DNA of 64,000 bases from contig CAWCQU010000004.1 of assembly GCA_963797765.1 (NCBI GenBank), forward strand, positions 434,001 to 498,000, given 5' to 3'. The position numbers were made by a program, and so were the translations under genes. The DNA is from JBGPTK01 sp963797765. Lineage in GTDB: Bacteria; Acidobacteriota; Terriglobia; Acidiferrales; UBA7541. Positions 43,149 through 50,810 of this stretch are shown here, one piece after another (within the stretch, counting starts at the first letter, position 1; each line of letters begins with the position of its first letter). Under the pieces are notes generated by a model. It did no database searches. It saw only the letters and a list, made by a program, of their open reading frames with translations, and was not told where the DNA came from.

Positions 43149-43591
43149 AAAATTTTTCTCCGCTGGTGCGGGCACACTTCCACGCCCGCCGTCTGCCGCG
43201 CGCTCGCCGGGGTATAACATGGAACGCCTTGAGCAGGCGCGCGAATTCCTTCATCAGAACTGGGTGATGTGTGGAAAACGGTTGGAGCTAGTTTTTGGTG
43301 TGGGCCCTCGCAAGCCCGAATGCGGCGCGCGACGCTTCTAGGACAAACGTGCGCGGCGCGGACCTGAGATACTCTGCTCAATTATCGGATGCAGGCGTCT
43401 GGGGAAGGATTCGGGAATCGAATGGTAATGGTAGTACCAAGATTTGTTACGTAAGTGATTTGTTATGTTTGTGGGATGTTCGTGAAGTAGGGGGAGTTCG
43501 TTTTTACCGCAGAGACGCAGAGGTCGCCGACGGAGAGTGAATGGAGCGCGGGCGAGGCCCTTCGAGGCTCAGGATAGACGGAAGCCGGCTC
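43149..43591. other. Intergenic region with two dispersed repeats
   Basis: About 440 bp upstream of the SPFH gene and downstream of the HIT gene hold no credible gene. Repeat D copy 2 (43503-43537) and repeat E (43554-43596) lie here. Confidence 0.55.
43503..43537. repeat. Dispersed repeat D (TTTACCGCAGAGACGC), copy 2
   Basis: Shares TTTACCGCAGAGACGC and GACGGA with 40775-40811. Similar CGCAGAGACGCAGAG text is familiar from many environmental genomes (recollection, not searched). Confidence 0.65.
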
Positions 43592-43596
43592 CTACA
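43554..43596. repeat. Dispersed repeat E (CCCTTCGAGGCTCAGG) with CCGGCTCCTACA arm
   Basis: Other copies lie at 49724-49750 and 60212-60297. The CCGGCTCCTACA arm contains the TAG stop codon of the HIT gene on the minus strand. Confidence 0.65.
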
Positions 43597-44086
43597 ACTG
43601 CACTGTGAGGGCGCGGTGGAGTTTTTCGTAGGTGGTGGGGAGGTCTTCTGGTTCCATGCGGGTTTCGGCGATTGTGGTCATGAAATTGGCGTCGCCATTC
43701 CAGCGGGGTAGGACGTGGAGATGCAGGTGGCCGGTTACGCCTGCGCCTGCCGAGCGGCCTAGATTCATACCGAGGTTGAAACCGTTGGGTTGGTAGATTT
43801 CGGCCAGGGCGGCTTGGACTCGTTGGGCCAGGCGGATATTTTCGCACATGGTGTCGGGATCGGCGGCGGCGAAATCGGAGATGTGGGCGTAGGGAACGAT
43901 CATTACGTGGCCGGTGGTGTAAGGAAAGCGATTGAGGATAATGAAATTTTTTTCGGCGCGCAGGACGATCTGAGTACGGACGTCGTCATTGAGAGCGATG
44001 GCGTCGCAAAAAATGCAGCGGTCGCCGTCGTCTTTTTTGGCTTCCGCGATGTAGCGGTAGCGCCAGGGAGTCCAGAGGAAGTCCAT
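43592..44086 (-). CDS. HIT-family nucleotide hydrolase/transferase
   Basis: This 164-aa protein has the histidine triad H-L-H-L-H-V-L-P near residue 120 and an N-terminal C-I-F-C zinc-type pair in DRCIFCDAIALNDD. The family includes Ap4A-degrading and AMP-lysine hydrolases; the MDFLWTPWRYRYIAEAKKDD start matches the bacterial Ap4A-phosphorylase-like HIT subgroup. It begins 11 bp after the HU/IHF stop, so the two are probably cotranscribed. Its TAG stop is embedded in a dispersed repeat. Confidence 0.9.
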   Translation of the reverse strand: MDFLWTPWRYRYIAEAKKDDGDRCIFCDAIALNDDVRTQIVLRAEKNFIILNRFPYTTGHVMIVPYAHISDFAAADPDTMCENIRLAQRVQAALAEIYQPNGFNLGMNLGRSAGAGVTGHLHLHVLPRWNGDANFMTTIAETRMEPEDLPTTYEKLHRALTVQL

Positions 44087-44097
44087 CCCTTTGGAGG

Positions 44098-44454
44098 TCA
44101 GCTCCGGGGAGATTCGCCGGCGGGAGGCGGAGTGGGCGGAGGCGGAGCTGCTTCCGCGGCTTTGGCGATGTTGACGAAATCTTTTAATTCCTTGCTGGGC
44201 TTGAAGAAGGGAATTTTCTTCGGCGGAACGTCGACTTTGGCGCCGGTCTTGGGATTGCGGCCGATGCGGCCGCGGCGCTGGCGAGTGCGGAAGCTGCCGA
44301 AGCCGCGAATTTCGATTTTGTCGCTGTGCTGCAGCGCTTGAATGATGGAGTCGAAAATGGTTTCGACGACCATTTCGGATTCCTTGCGCGGCAATTCGGT
44401 AACCTTGGTCACTTCCTCGACCAAGTCAGCCTTCGTCATGGTGTGCTCAGTCAT
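44098..44454 (-). CDS. HU/IHF-family DNA-binding protein
   Basis: This 118-aa nucleoid protein has the core start MTKADLVEEVTKVTEL and the DNA-contact arm IEIRGFGSFRTRQRRGRIGR leading to NPKTGAKVDVPPKKIPFFKP, closest to the IHF beta type. A C-terminal Ala/Pro extension of about 20 aa (AAEAAPPPPTPPPAGE) is unusual. The start is the ATG at 44454 with AGGAG upstream, or the ATG five codons later. It is followed by the HIT gene, and rpsA is upstream on the same strand; the rpsA-ihfB order is well known in proteobacteria. Confidence 0.92.
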   Translation of the reverse strand: MTEHTMTKADLVEEVTKVTELPRKESEMVVETIFDSIIQALQHSDKIEIRGFGSFRTRQRRGRIGRNPKTGAKVDVPPKKIPFFKPSKELKDFVNIAKAAEAAPPPPTPPPAGESPRS

Positions 44455-44806
44455 TGCTCTCGGCTCCTCGCGAGACTGCGCGGATTAGCGCGCGAAAATC
44501 ACCGTTCCGGGCTGGTGCAGAACCGGTGGGGCGATGGACTGCCTGTGCATATCACTAATCTGCCTGCAAGGTAAATGAAATTTACGAGCGGCGGGTTCCG
44601 GCGGCACACAAGGTTGAAGGTGCAAACCGCCGCAACGCTCCTTCTGATCGGAAGCTTCAGGGGCTAAAGCCCGCTTCTCTTGCAAACGCAAATGTCGGAG
44701 CTAAAGCTCCGACCCCCTAAGAACCTGGGCTAATCTCAAATCGGGACCCCATTCAAATTCGGGTGCTGTACAAACTCCAAATGCTGAGACACGCAGCAGG
44801 GACAAG
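44455..44806. other. Intergenic region between rpsA and the HU/IHF gene
   Basis: About 350 bp without a gene. It contains dispersed hairpin A copy 2 (44693-44725) and a neighbouring GGGGCTAAAGCCC hairpin near 44660. These could act as the rpsA terminator. No clear promoter for the HU gene was found. Confidence 0.55.
44693..44725. repeat. Dispersed hairpin repeat A, copy 2
   Basis: TGTCGGAGCTAAAGCTCCGA then CCCCCTAAGAACC, with a perfect palindromic core CGGAGCTAAAGCTCCG. It lies about 80 bp after the rpsA stop. Confidence 0.78.
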
Positions 44807-46855
44807 CTAAGAGGTCCCCCGCTTGGCCATAATGGCATCACCGATGGTTGCATTGGGCGACGACTTGGAGGAACGATACTCTTCCATGTCGCGGCGTTCG
44901 ACCTGCTTTACGGCGGCGCGATAGCTCAAACTGATCTTGTGCTGGTCCTTATCCAGACGGATTACTTTGAAATCGTATTCCTGGCCAGGTTCGAGCTTTG
45001 TGGCGGACGATTTGCCGGCGCCGCCGCGAGGCTGATTCTGCTGTTGCTGGCGATCACCCTTGTGCTTGCGCTCTTCGATTTCGGAAATGTGGCAGAGGCC
45101 TTCGATACCTTCGGCCAAGGTGATGAAGACGCCGAATTCAGCGGCGCGGGCGACTTTGCCGCGGACCACGTCATTCAACTTATGGGATTGGAACCAATTG
45201 GCCCAAATGTCGTTGAGCTGCTTGATGCCGAGAGAGAGGCGGCGATGCTCGGCATCTACTTTGATGACCTTGGCTTCGACCGTGTCACCCTTTTTGAATT
45301 TTTCGCTGGGGTGTTTGATGCGTTCGGTCCAGCTCATATCGCTGATGTGGATGAGGCCTTCGACACCTTCTTCGATTTCGACGAAGGCGCCGAATTCGGT
45401 CATATTGCGGACGCGGCCGGTGACGACCGTGCCGGCGGGATATTTATCGACTACATCCTGCCAGGGATCGGGCGAAGTTTGTTTCAGGCCGAGCGAAATG
45501 CGGTGCTGATCGGGCTTCACTTCGAGGACCACGACGTCCACTTCGTCGCCCGCGTTGACGATTTTCGAAGGATGCTTCATGCGCTTCGACCAGCTCATTT
45601 CGCTGACGTGGACCAAACCTTCGACGCCCGGTTCGAGCTGGACGAACGCGCCGTAATCGGTGACGCCGACTACTTTACCCTTCAGGCGAGTGCCCACCGC
45701 GAAACGCTCGGGGACCGTGGCCCAGGGATCTTCCAGAAGTTGTTTGCGGCCGAGCGAGATGCGCATTTTTTCGCGGTCGAATTTCAGGACTTTGACCTGG
45801 ATATCGTCGCCGGGCTTGACAACTTCTGAAGGGTGCTTGACGCGTCCCCAGACGAGATCGCTGATGTGCAGCAGGCCGTCCAGTCCGCCGAGATCGACGA
45901 AGACGCCGTAATCAGTGACGTTTTTTACTTTGCCTGTAGTAACCGCGCCTTCGGAAATGGTTGAGAGCAGAGCCTCGCGCTGGGTTTTTAACTCTTCTTC
46001 GAGAATCGCGCGGCGGCTGACCACTACGTTGCCGCGCTTGCGATTTACTTTGAGGACGCGACAGGTGATTTCTTTTCCCTTCCAGGCGTCGAGATCATGT
46101 GTGGGGCGCACGTCCAGCTGAGAGGCGGGCAAAAATGCCCGAAGGCCGATATCGACGACCAGGCCGCCTTTGATGCGATCCACCGCGCGGCCGGTGATGG
46201 TGGTGTGGTCGCGATAGGATTTTTCAATATTCTCCCAGACGCGGCGGCGGCGGGCGCGCACATGCGACAAGATCACGTAGCCATCTTTGTGTTCGTGAGT
46301 GCGCTCGACTTCAATGGTCTGGCCGGACTGGAAGGGGATGCCGCCGAATTCGACAAATTCCTGGGCGGGGACCAGGCCTTCCGTTTTGGCGCCGAAATCC
46401 ACGACCACGCCGTGCTCATTCACCGCGACTACATGGCCCTCAATTGTTTCGCCTTCCGTTGGCGCTGCTTGGGGCTCGGAATACTGCTCAATCAACTGCT
46501 CCATCTGCTCATTGGACTCGGAGGTGTCAGCCGAATCAGCATGCTCGGGCGGCGCGGGTGCGACGGAATCAGCCACGGCAGCGGCAGAGGAAGATTCGAC
46601 GGACGGGGCTGGATGAATTTCGGCTTGGGCGGAGGGATCGAGTTCGGTGGAACGCGGTTCGGAGTGTTCCGTATCGGCAACCGCAGCTTGAGCAGAGTCG
46701 TGATGGTGGTCCGATGGATTCTCGACGGCGCCGGAGCCGGGTTCGGTAGCGACGGCGGTAGCAGCGGCGGCCATAGCCGGGGCTACGGAGGCAGTGGCGC
46801 CCAAATCGGCGGCTGCGGAAAGTTGTTGGTCTTGGTTTTCCATCTCTGGCAGCAT
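44807..46855 (-). CDS. rpsA: 30S ribosomal protein S1 with long acidic N-terminal extension
   Basis: S1 binds mRNA at the 30S platform. This 682-aa form has six S1 domains, starting near 140; several carry the DYGVFVDLGGLDGLLHISDL-type core, with others at DYGAFVQLEPGVEGLVHVSE and EFGAFVEIEEGVEGLIHISD. I chose the ATG at 46855 with GGGGAGA upstream; a more upstream in-frame start would add 19 residues. Residues 1-130 are an Ala/Glu/Ser/His-rich low-complexity region with no S1 fold, longer than usual. A promoter lies at 46971-47000, leaving a leader of about 110 nt. Confidence 0.95.
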   Translation of the reverse strand: MLPEMENQDQQLSAAADLGATASVAPAMAAAATAVATEPGSGAVENPSDHHHDSAQAAVADTEHSEPRSTELDPSAQAEIHPAPSVESSSAAAVADSVAPAPPEHADSADTSESNEQMEQLIEQYSEPQAAPTEGETIEGHVVAVNEHGVVVDFGAKTEGLVPAQEFVEFGGIPFQSGQTIEVERTHEHKDGYVILSHVRARRRRVWENIEKSYRDHTTITGRAVDRIKGGLVVDIGLRAFLPASQLDVRPTHDLDAWKGKEITCRVLKVNRKRGNVVVSRRAILEEELKTQREALLSTISEGAVTTGKVKNVTDYGVFVDLGGLDGLLHISDLVWGRVKHPSEVVKPGDDIQVKVLKFDREKMRISLGRKQLLEDPWATVPERFAVGTRLKGKVVGVTDYGAFVQLEPGVEGLVHVSEMSWSKRMKHPSKIVNAGDEVDVVVLEVKPDQHRISLGLKQTSPDPWQDVVDKYPAGTVVTGRVRNMTEFGAFVEIEEGVEGLIHISDMSWTERIKHPSEKFKKGDTVEAKVIKVDAEHRRLSLGIKQLNDIWANWFQSHKLNDVVRGKVARAAEFGVFITLAEGIEGLCHISEIEERKHKGDRQQQQNQPRGGAGKSSATKLEPGQEYDFKVIRLDKDQHKISLSYRAAVKQVERRDMEEYRSSKSSPNATIGDAIMAKRGTS

Positions 46856-46970
46856 CGAAATTCTCCCCGCGGTCTCGACTGTTCGCCGCGGATACTTCCT
46901 CGAAGATTCCACCCCTGAGGGATAGAGGGAAACGGGGATCCAGCGGCAGTAATGAATGATCTCGACACGG

Positions 46971-47000
46971 ATGATACGCGCCCGTGCGAGGGGTTGTCAA
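46971..47000 (-). promoter_or_regulatory. Sigma-70 promoter of rpsA
   Basis: Minus-strand TTGACA (47000-46995) and TATCAT (46976-46971) are separated by 18 bp. The next gene downstream is rpsA, about 115 nt away, leaving a leader long enough for autoregulation. Confidence 0.7.
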
Positions 47001-47039
47001 CGGTACGGCCTGTGGAGTTTTGGATGGCAGGAGCGGCTA

Positions 47040-47945
47040 TTAGGCGCGAAAACGGCTGGCCTGGCGGATCTCCTTGCGGTAATCGGGCGCGGCCATTTCG
47101 ATGGTGCGGCACATTTCATAGAGGCGGGAGCGAATGCGCTTGCCAATCCGATCGGTGAGGGAATCTTCGATGGCGGACGGGCGGCTGGAAGAAGATTGCG
47201 GAGCGGCGGCGGGATCGCCGTCGAGAAAATTAGTTGTGATTATGGTGATGCGCTTTTCGTTATAGCGGGTGTTTAAGATGTGGCCGACGGTTTCGAGGGC
47301 CCACGGGGATGGTTTGCTGGCTCCCAGATCGTCGAGCAACAGCACATCGGTGGTGAGGACAGGCTCAAGGACACCCATTTCGGTGGCTTGGTTTACCGGA
47401 CTGTAGCTGGCCTGAATTTCCTTGAGCAGTTCGCGATAGTCGTAAAAAAGTCCGGTATGCCCGCGCAAGACGATCTGGCGCAGAGCGGCGACGGCCAGAT
47501 GAGTTTTACCGATGCCGCACGAGCCCATCAAGAGCAAACCATGCTCGACGCCGACTGGAAAATCGCGCGCGAAACCTTCCACAACCAGCTTGGCTTGCGC
47601 CAGGCTGCGATTCCAGTTTGCTACTTCTTTTTGGGCGTCATGATCGTACTGTAAATCGGTGTCAAAACTTTCGAAGTCGCAATGAAGATAGCGCTGCGGA
47701 AGGCGAGTTCGTTCGAGCGTTCTTGAGTCGCGGTCTTCCGCTCCGCAATCGCAACGAACTGCGATGCGCGGCGCGCCTTGGGAAAATCCTGGCTTAGGAT
47801 CGAGTACGAAAGCTTTGACGCCGTCGTCTTCAGCCCGTTTGGCGGCCGCTGCGGGAACGGGATGTTGAGATGCGGGGACGGAAACTTCGCCTTCGACAAT
47901 TTTCCAACCCATGCCGCCGCACAAAGGACAATCGGGTCGCGCCAT
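47040..47945 (-). CDS. DnaC/DnaI-like helicase-loader ATPase
   Basis: This 301-aa AAA+ protein of the DnaC/IstB type has an N-terminal zinc-binding region with C-P-L-C-G-G and a later C-D-C. The ATPase core has Walker A GSCGIGKTHLAV near 141, Walker B VLLLDDLGASKP, and sensor 1 IITTNF. The C-terminal arginine region is LTDRIGKRIRSRLYEMCR. With no transposase adjacent, a replicative helicase loader is more likely than IstB. It lies about 180 bp upstream of rpsA on the same strand. Confidence 0.88.
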   Translation of the reverse strand: MARPDCPLCGGMGWKIVEGEVSVPASQHPVPAAAAKRAEDDGVKAFVLDPKPGFSQGAPRIAVRCDCGAEDRDSRTLERTRLPQRYLHCDFESFDTDLQYDHDAQKEVANWNRSLAQAKLVVEGFARDFPVGVEHGLLLMGSCGIGKTHLAVAALRQIVLRGHTGLFYDYRELLKEIQASYSPVNQATEMGVLEPVLTTDVLLLDDLGASKPSPWALETVGHILNTRYNEKRITIITTNFLDGDPAAAPQSSSSRPSAIEDSLTDRIGKRIRSRLYEMCRTIEMAAPDYRKEIRQASRFRA

Positions 47946-48111
47946 GAAGCAAGCATAGGCGGCTCGTGGTTCCGACGCAAGTTGACTGGGCTGTGCAAGG
48001 CTGTGCGTCCTGTGGATAAGGGGAGGGACCTCGAACTTATCTTTCTGTGAAGTTAACGGAATTCACGGGATATTTTTGAACTTGCCGGCCCGAATTTAGT
48101 TTGAGAAAAAG

Positions 48112-48138
48112 CACACAGCCAGGAGTGGCTGTGCTACT
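48112..48138. repeat. Dispersed hairpin repeat C (GTAGCACAGCCACTCCTGGC), copy 1
   Basis: The 27 bases match 63623-63649 with one difference and share the GTAGCACAG-CACTC-CTGTGT layout with 63574-63598. It contains the hspR stop codon. Confidence 0.75.
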
Positions 48139-48541
48139 GGGTGGATTTTTCTACGCGGATTACCTTGGGCGGGACGGCGCGAACGATGGCGGTGCGGGAG
48201 TGGCGTTGCTGCGCAGCGCCGAAGGTGCGGGCAAGCTCGTGACGGACGAAGCCGGTGAATTGTTCCATTTGCGATTGCATTTCGGCCATTTTGTCGCGCA
48301 TGTTGAGGATCACTTCGATACCGGCGAGATTCACTCCCAGCTCGCGGGTGAGGGTGAGAATTACTTCCAGGCGCTCGAGATCCTGATCGGTGTAAAGCCG
48401 GGTGTTGCCTTGCGAGCGGGAAGGCTTGAGCAATCCGACGCGTTCATAGAGGCGCAACGTCTGGGGATGAATTTTGTATAGGTCGGCGACGACGCTGATC
48501 ATGTAACCCGCGCGCGATTTCTTTTTGGCCCGGATCGGCAT
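48134..48541 (-). CDS. hspR: Heat-shock repressor HspR (MerR family)
   Basis: This 135-aa MerR-type repressor controls dnaK-type chaperone operons through HAIR sites, with DnaK as co-repressor in actinobacteria. The winged helix includes YMISVVADLYKIHPQTLRLY and ERVGLLKPSRSQGNTRLYTD, followed by a helical dimerisation segment. The start is the ATG at 48541 after AAGGAGG; upstream in-frame codons overlap dnaJ and are rejected. It begins 10 bp after the dnaJ stop. Its TAG stop is the first TAG of a dispersed hairpin repeat. A HAIR-like operator sits before dnaK at 52834. Confidence 0.92.
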   Translation of the reverse strand: MPIRAKKKSRAGYMISVVADLYKIHPQTLRLYERVGLLKPSRSQGNTRLYTDQDLERLEVILTLTRELGVNLAGIEVILNMRDKMAEMQSQMEQFTGFVRHELARTFGAAQQRHSRTAIVRAVPPKVIRVEKSTQ

Positions 48542-48551
48542 GATTCCCTCC

Positions 48552-49706
48552 TTACAACGCGGCGCGCGAAAATAGTTCCTTGCGAGGATCTTCCGGTGCG
48601 AGCTTGGATAGTTCGCGCAGCATATTGCGGACGCGCTCATCCTCGGGCCGCGGCACCACCACCTGGACTTCGACGTATTGATCGCCGCGCTTGCCCTGAT
48701 GGCGCGCGACGGGAGCGCCTTTCTCGCGCAGACGGAATTTCTTGCCGCTATCGGTGCCCGGAGGGATGCGCACCAGCGCGCGGCCGTCTATGGTGGGAAC
48801 TTCCACCTTGGCGCCGAGGGCGGCTTCTGAAACCGTGATGGGAACCACCGTGTAAAGATCGTCTCCGCGACGCTCGAAAAATGGATGAGGCTGCACGCGG
48901 ATCAAAATGTAGAGGTCGCCCGCGGGTCCGCCCATAACTCCGGCGTTGCCATGAGCGGCGACGCGGACGCGAGAGCCCGTTTGCGCGCCTGGCGGGATTC
49001 GGACGTCAATCGTTTCGGCGCGGCGCACGCGGCCTTCGCCGCCGCACGTGCGGCAGACGGTGCGCAAGCGGCCAGAGCCGCCGCAGCGCGAGCAGGCCAT
49101 CTGGAAGCGCATTTTGCCGCTGACTTCAGTGACTCGCCCACTGCCATTGCAGGCGGGACAAACTTGCTGTCCCGCGCCGCCGGCCGCGCCGGTGCCCCGG
49201 CAATCGGTGCAGGTATCGAGCCGGGTGATGGTGATTTTCTTTACCGTGCCGCGCATGGCTTCGGGAAAAGTGATGTCGATCTGGTATTCGAGATCGGTAC
49301 CGCGCTCCGGCTGCGGCGCGGCTTGCGCGGCATTCTGGCCGCGGAAAAATTGGCCGAACAAATCACGGAAACTGGTGCCGCCCGAGCCGCCAAAATCGAA
49401 GCCGCCAAAATCGAATTGTGCGCCGTCATCGCCTTGCCCCGCGGAAGGTCCGGGCGTAGGACCACCTGCGGAACCGGGTCCGGCAAATCCAAACTGGTCG
49501 TACATCTGGCGTTTCTTGGTGTCGGAGAGGACTTCGTAGGCTTCCTGGATCTGCTTGAATTTCTCTTCGGAGGACTTGTCGCCGGGATTGAGATCCGGAT
49601 GATATTTTCTAGCAAGCTTGCGATAGGCTTGGCGAATTTCCTTGAGCGGCGCTTTGCGCGCCACGCCGAGCAATTCGTAATAATCCTGTTTAGTGGTTGT
49701 TGCCAT
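48552..49706 (-). CDS. dnaJ: Chaperone protein DnaJ
   Basis: This 384-aa DnaK co-chaperone has a J-domain with H-P-D in ARKYHPDLNPG, a Gly/Phe region (about 85-130), and four zinc-finger motifs C-T-D-C-R-G-T-G, C-P-A-C-N-G-S-G, C-S-R-C-G-G-S-G and C-R-T-C-G-G-E-G. C-terminal substrate-binding and dimerisation domains follow. The full type I domain set is present. The start is the ATG at 49706. hspR follows after 10 bp. dnaK lies 1.1 kb upstream, separated by two small genes, so this is a loosened dnaK-dnaJ-hspR arrangement. Confidence 0.96.
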   Translation of the reverse strand: MATTTKQDYYELLGVARKAPLKEIRQAYRKLARKYHPDLNPGDKSSEEKFKQIQEAYEVLSDTKKRQMYDQFGFAGPGSAGGPTPGPSAGQGDDGAQFDFGGFDFGGSGGTSFRDLFGQFFRGQNAAQAAPQPERGTDLEYQIDITFPEAMRGTVKKITITRLDTCTDCRGTGAAGGAGQQVCPACNGSGRVTEVSGKMRFQMACSRCGGSGRLRTVCRTCGGEGRVRRAETIDVRIPPGAQTGSRVRVAAHGNAGVMGGPAGDLYILIRVQPHPFFERRGDDLYTVVPITVSEAALGAKVEVPTIDGRALVRIPPGTDSGKKFRLREKGAPVARHQGKRGDQYVEVQVVVPRPEDERVRNMLRELSKLAPEDPRKELFSRAAL

Positions 49707-49723
49707 TTTTATCTAGCGGGACG

Positions 49724-49750
49724 CGGCCCTTCGAAGCTCAGGGTAAACGG
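49724..49750. repeat. Dispersed repeat E (CCCTTCGAAGCTCAGGGTAA), copy 2
   Basis: Shares CCCTTCGA-GCTCAGG with 43554-43573 and 60212-60235. It lies in the short gap upstream of dnaJ. Confidence 0.6.
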
Positions 49751-49793
49751 GTGGCGCCCCATTTGTTTTATTCTCGTGCCGAATGCGCTCGAT

Positions 49794-50174
49794 CTACAGC
49801 TTGGCCCAACGCGCGTTTAGCTCGGACAGCTCCTGCTGCTCGCGCGCAAGATCCTCGCGGCGCTGGCGCTGCTCTTCCGAGCGAACGCCCATGGCCGCTT
49901 CTTTTGTGTTCGCTTTTTCGATCCAGCCGTCGACCCAGGCCACTTTTTGCTCGACGCTCGCGGAGTCGGAGCGAAAACGGAAAAACGTGCCGGAAATTTC
50001 TACCGAGCGTGGCGGAAAATCGGGTGGCGTATCACGCTGCATGTCGTAAAACAGACGGCGCCAGTCGGCGCTGGGTGATTCCGAAATCTGGACCTGAATC
50101 AGATAATAATTGTCGCGAACTTTTTGGACCGCCTGCGGCGCACTAACCCGCCGAATACCGGTTGTCGTCGTCAA
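49794..50174 (-). CDS. Hypothetical protein, 126 aa
   Basis: This soluble protein has an alpha/beta N-terminal half (VQKVRDNYYLIQVQISESPS; SVEISGTFFRFRSDSASVEQ) and a C-terminal coiled-coil helix rich in Glu, Gln and Arg (RSEEQRQRREDLAREQQELS). The start is TTG at 50174 with GGAGA upstream. It lies between dnaK and dnaJ on the same strand, suggesting a link to the chaperone operon, but no known family is recognised. Confidence 0.65.
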   Translation of the reverse strand: MTTTTGIRRVSAPQAVQKVRDNYYLIQVQISESPSADWRRLFYDMQRDTPPDFPPRSVEISGTFFRFRSDSASVEQKVAWVDGWIEKANTKEAAMGVRSEEQRQRREDLAREQQELSELNARWAKL

Positions 50175-50236
50175 GACCGCTCTCCGATAAAACCTCTGTC
50201 GAACGTCTCCCTGCTTGGTTCTAAAGATGCCGCCCT

Positions 50237-50255
50237 CCCGACAGAATTCGTCGGG
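50237..50255. repeat. Nested CCCGA hairpin element
   Basis: CCCGA-loop-TCGGG (TCCCGACAGAATTCGTCGGG) followed by CGAGG. It belongs to the CCCGAT hairpin set also seen at 28050, 31679, 50751, 57551 and 60254. Confidence 0.55.
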
Positions 50256-50296
50256 CGAGGAAGGGCAGCGCTACACGACCCCTATGACTTAGCAGA

Positions 50297-50488
50297 CTAG
50301 TTTACGAATTCCGGCGAGCAGCGGTGCTCCGCCGCGTGCGCTTTCAAACGGATCAGAGCCAAAATTCCCTGTTTTTTCAGTTCTGTCTGTTCTCCAGGAA
50401 CCGGTTTTTCCACGCGAGCAAGGTCAAGCTCTCGTGAGCGGATTCCGATGAGGTTCAATTCGAGTTGTCTATATTCAGGGCAAATCAT
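50297..50488 (-). CDS. Small hypothetical protein, 63 aa
   Basis: The ATG at 50488 with GAAGGA 8 nt upstream opens MICPEYRQLELNLIGIRSRE, mostly helical, with a C-terminal A-A-E-H-R-C. A longer in-frame reading from 50626 lacks a ribosome site and reads low-complexity Arg-rich sequence. The Cys/His residues at both ends could bind metal. It lies in the dnaK-dnaJ interval. Confidence 0.5.
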   Translation of the reverse strand: MICPEYRQLELNLIGIRSRELDLARVEKPVPGEQTELKKQGILALIRLKAHAAEHRCSPEFVN

Positions 50489-50810
50489 AAGAGTTTTCCT
50501 TCTAAAATGTTTCCGGCGAAAACCCAAGAATCGAGCCCGCCGGTTTGCTGTTCGCGGGGCGGAGCGAGGTATGAAGGCAGCGTATGAACGCTCCGCCCGC
50601 CGGACAGATGTGCCGAAGCCGGACATTCAAACTCCTCTTACAAATACCACGACAAGTTTGCCGGCCTCAGTTCCAGGACTTTCCGACCAAAGAGTCGGAA
50701 CGCCAAAGACGCATAAGCCCACTTTTTCTGGGACTTCTAATGCCGGAGCTTCCCGATCGAACACATCGGGACACAAACCGCGCGGAAGCTCCGACCCCCT
50801 AAAAACGATC
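50489..50810. other. Intergenic region downstream of dnaK
   Basis: About 320 bp without a gene between the dnaK stop and the 63-aa protein. It holds dispersed hairpin A copy 3 with a nested CCCGAT hairpin (50741-50806). Confidence 0.55.
50741..50806. repeat. Dispersed hairpin repeat A, copy 3, with nested CCCGAT hairpin in its loop
   Basis: TGCCGGAGCTTC opens and GGAAGCTCCGACCCCCTAAA closes the repeat A stem. In place of the usual 1-3 base loop there is an insert of about 35 bases that contains TCCCGAT (50751-50757) and ATCGGGA (50765-50771). It starts 5 bp after the dnaK stop. Confidence 0.75.

Noticed and set aside
49707..49793. Search for a HAIR site upstream of dnaJ-hspR
   Set aside because: No CTTGAGT-N7-ACTCAAG-like inverted repeat is present; only dispersed repeat E.
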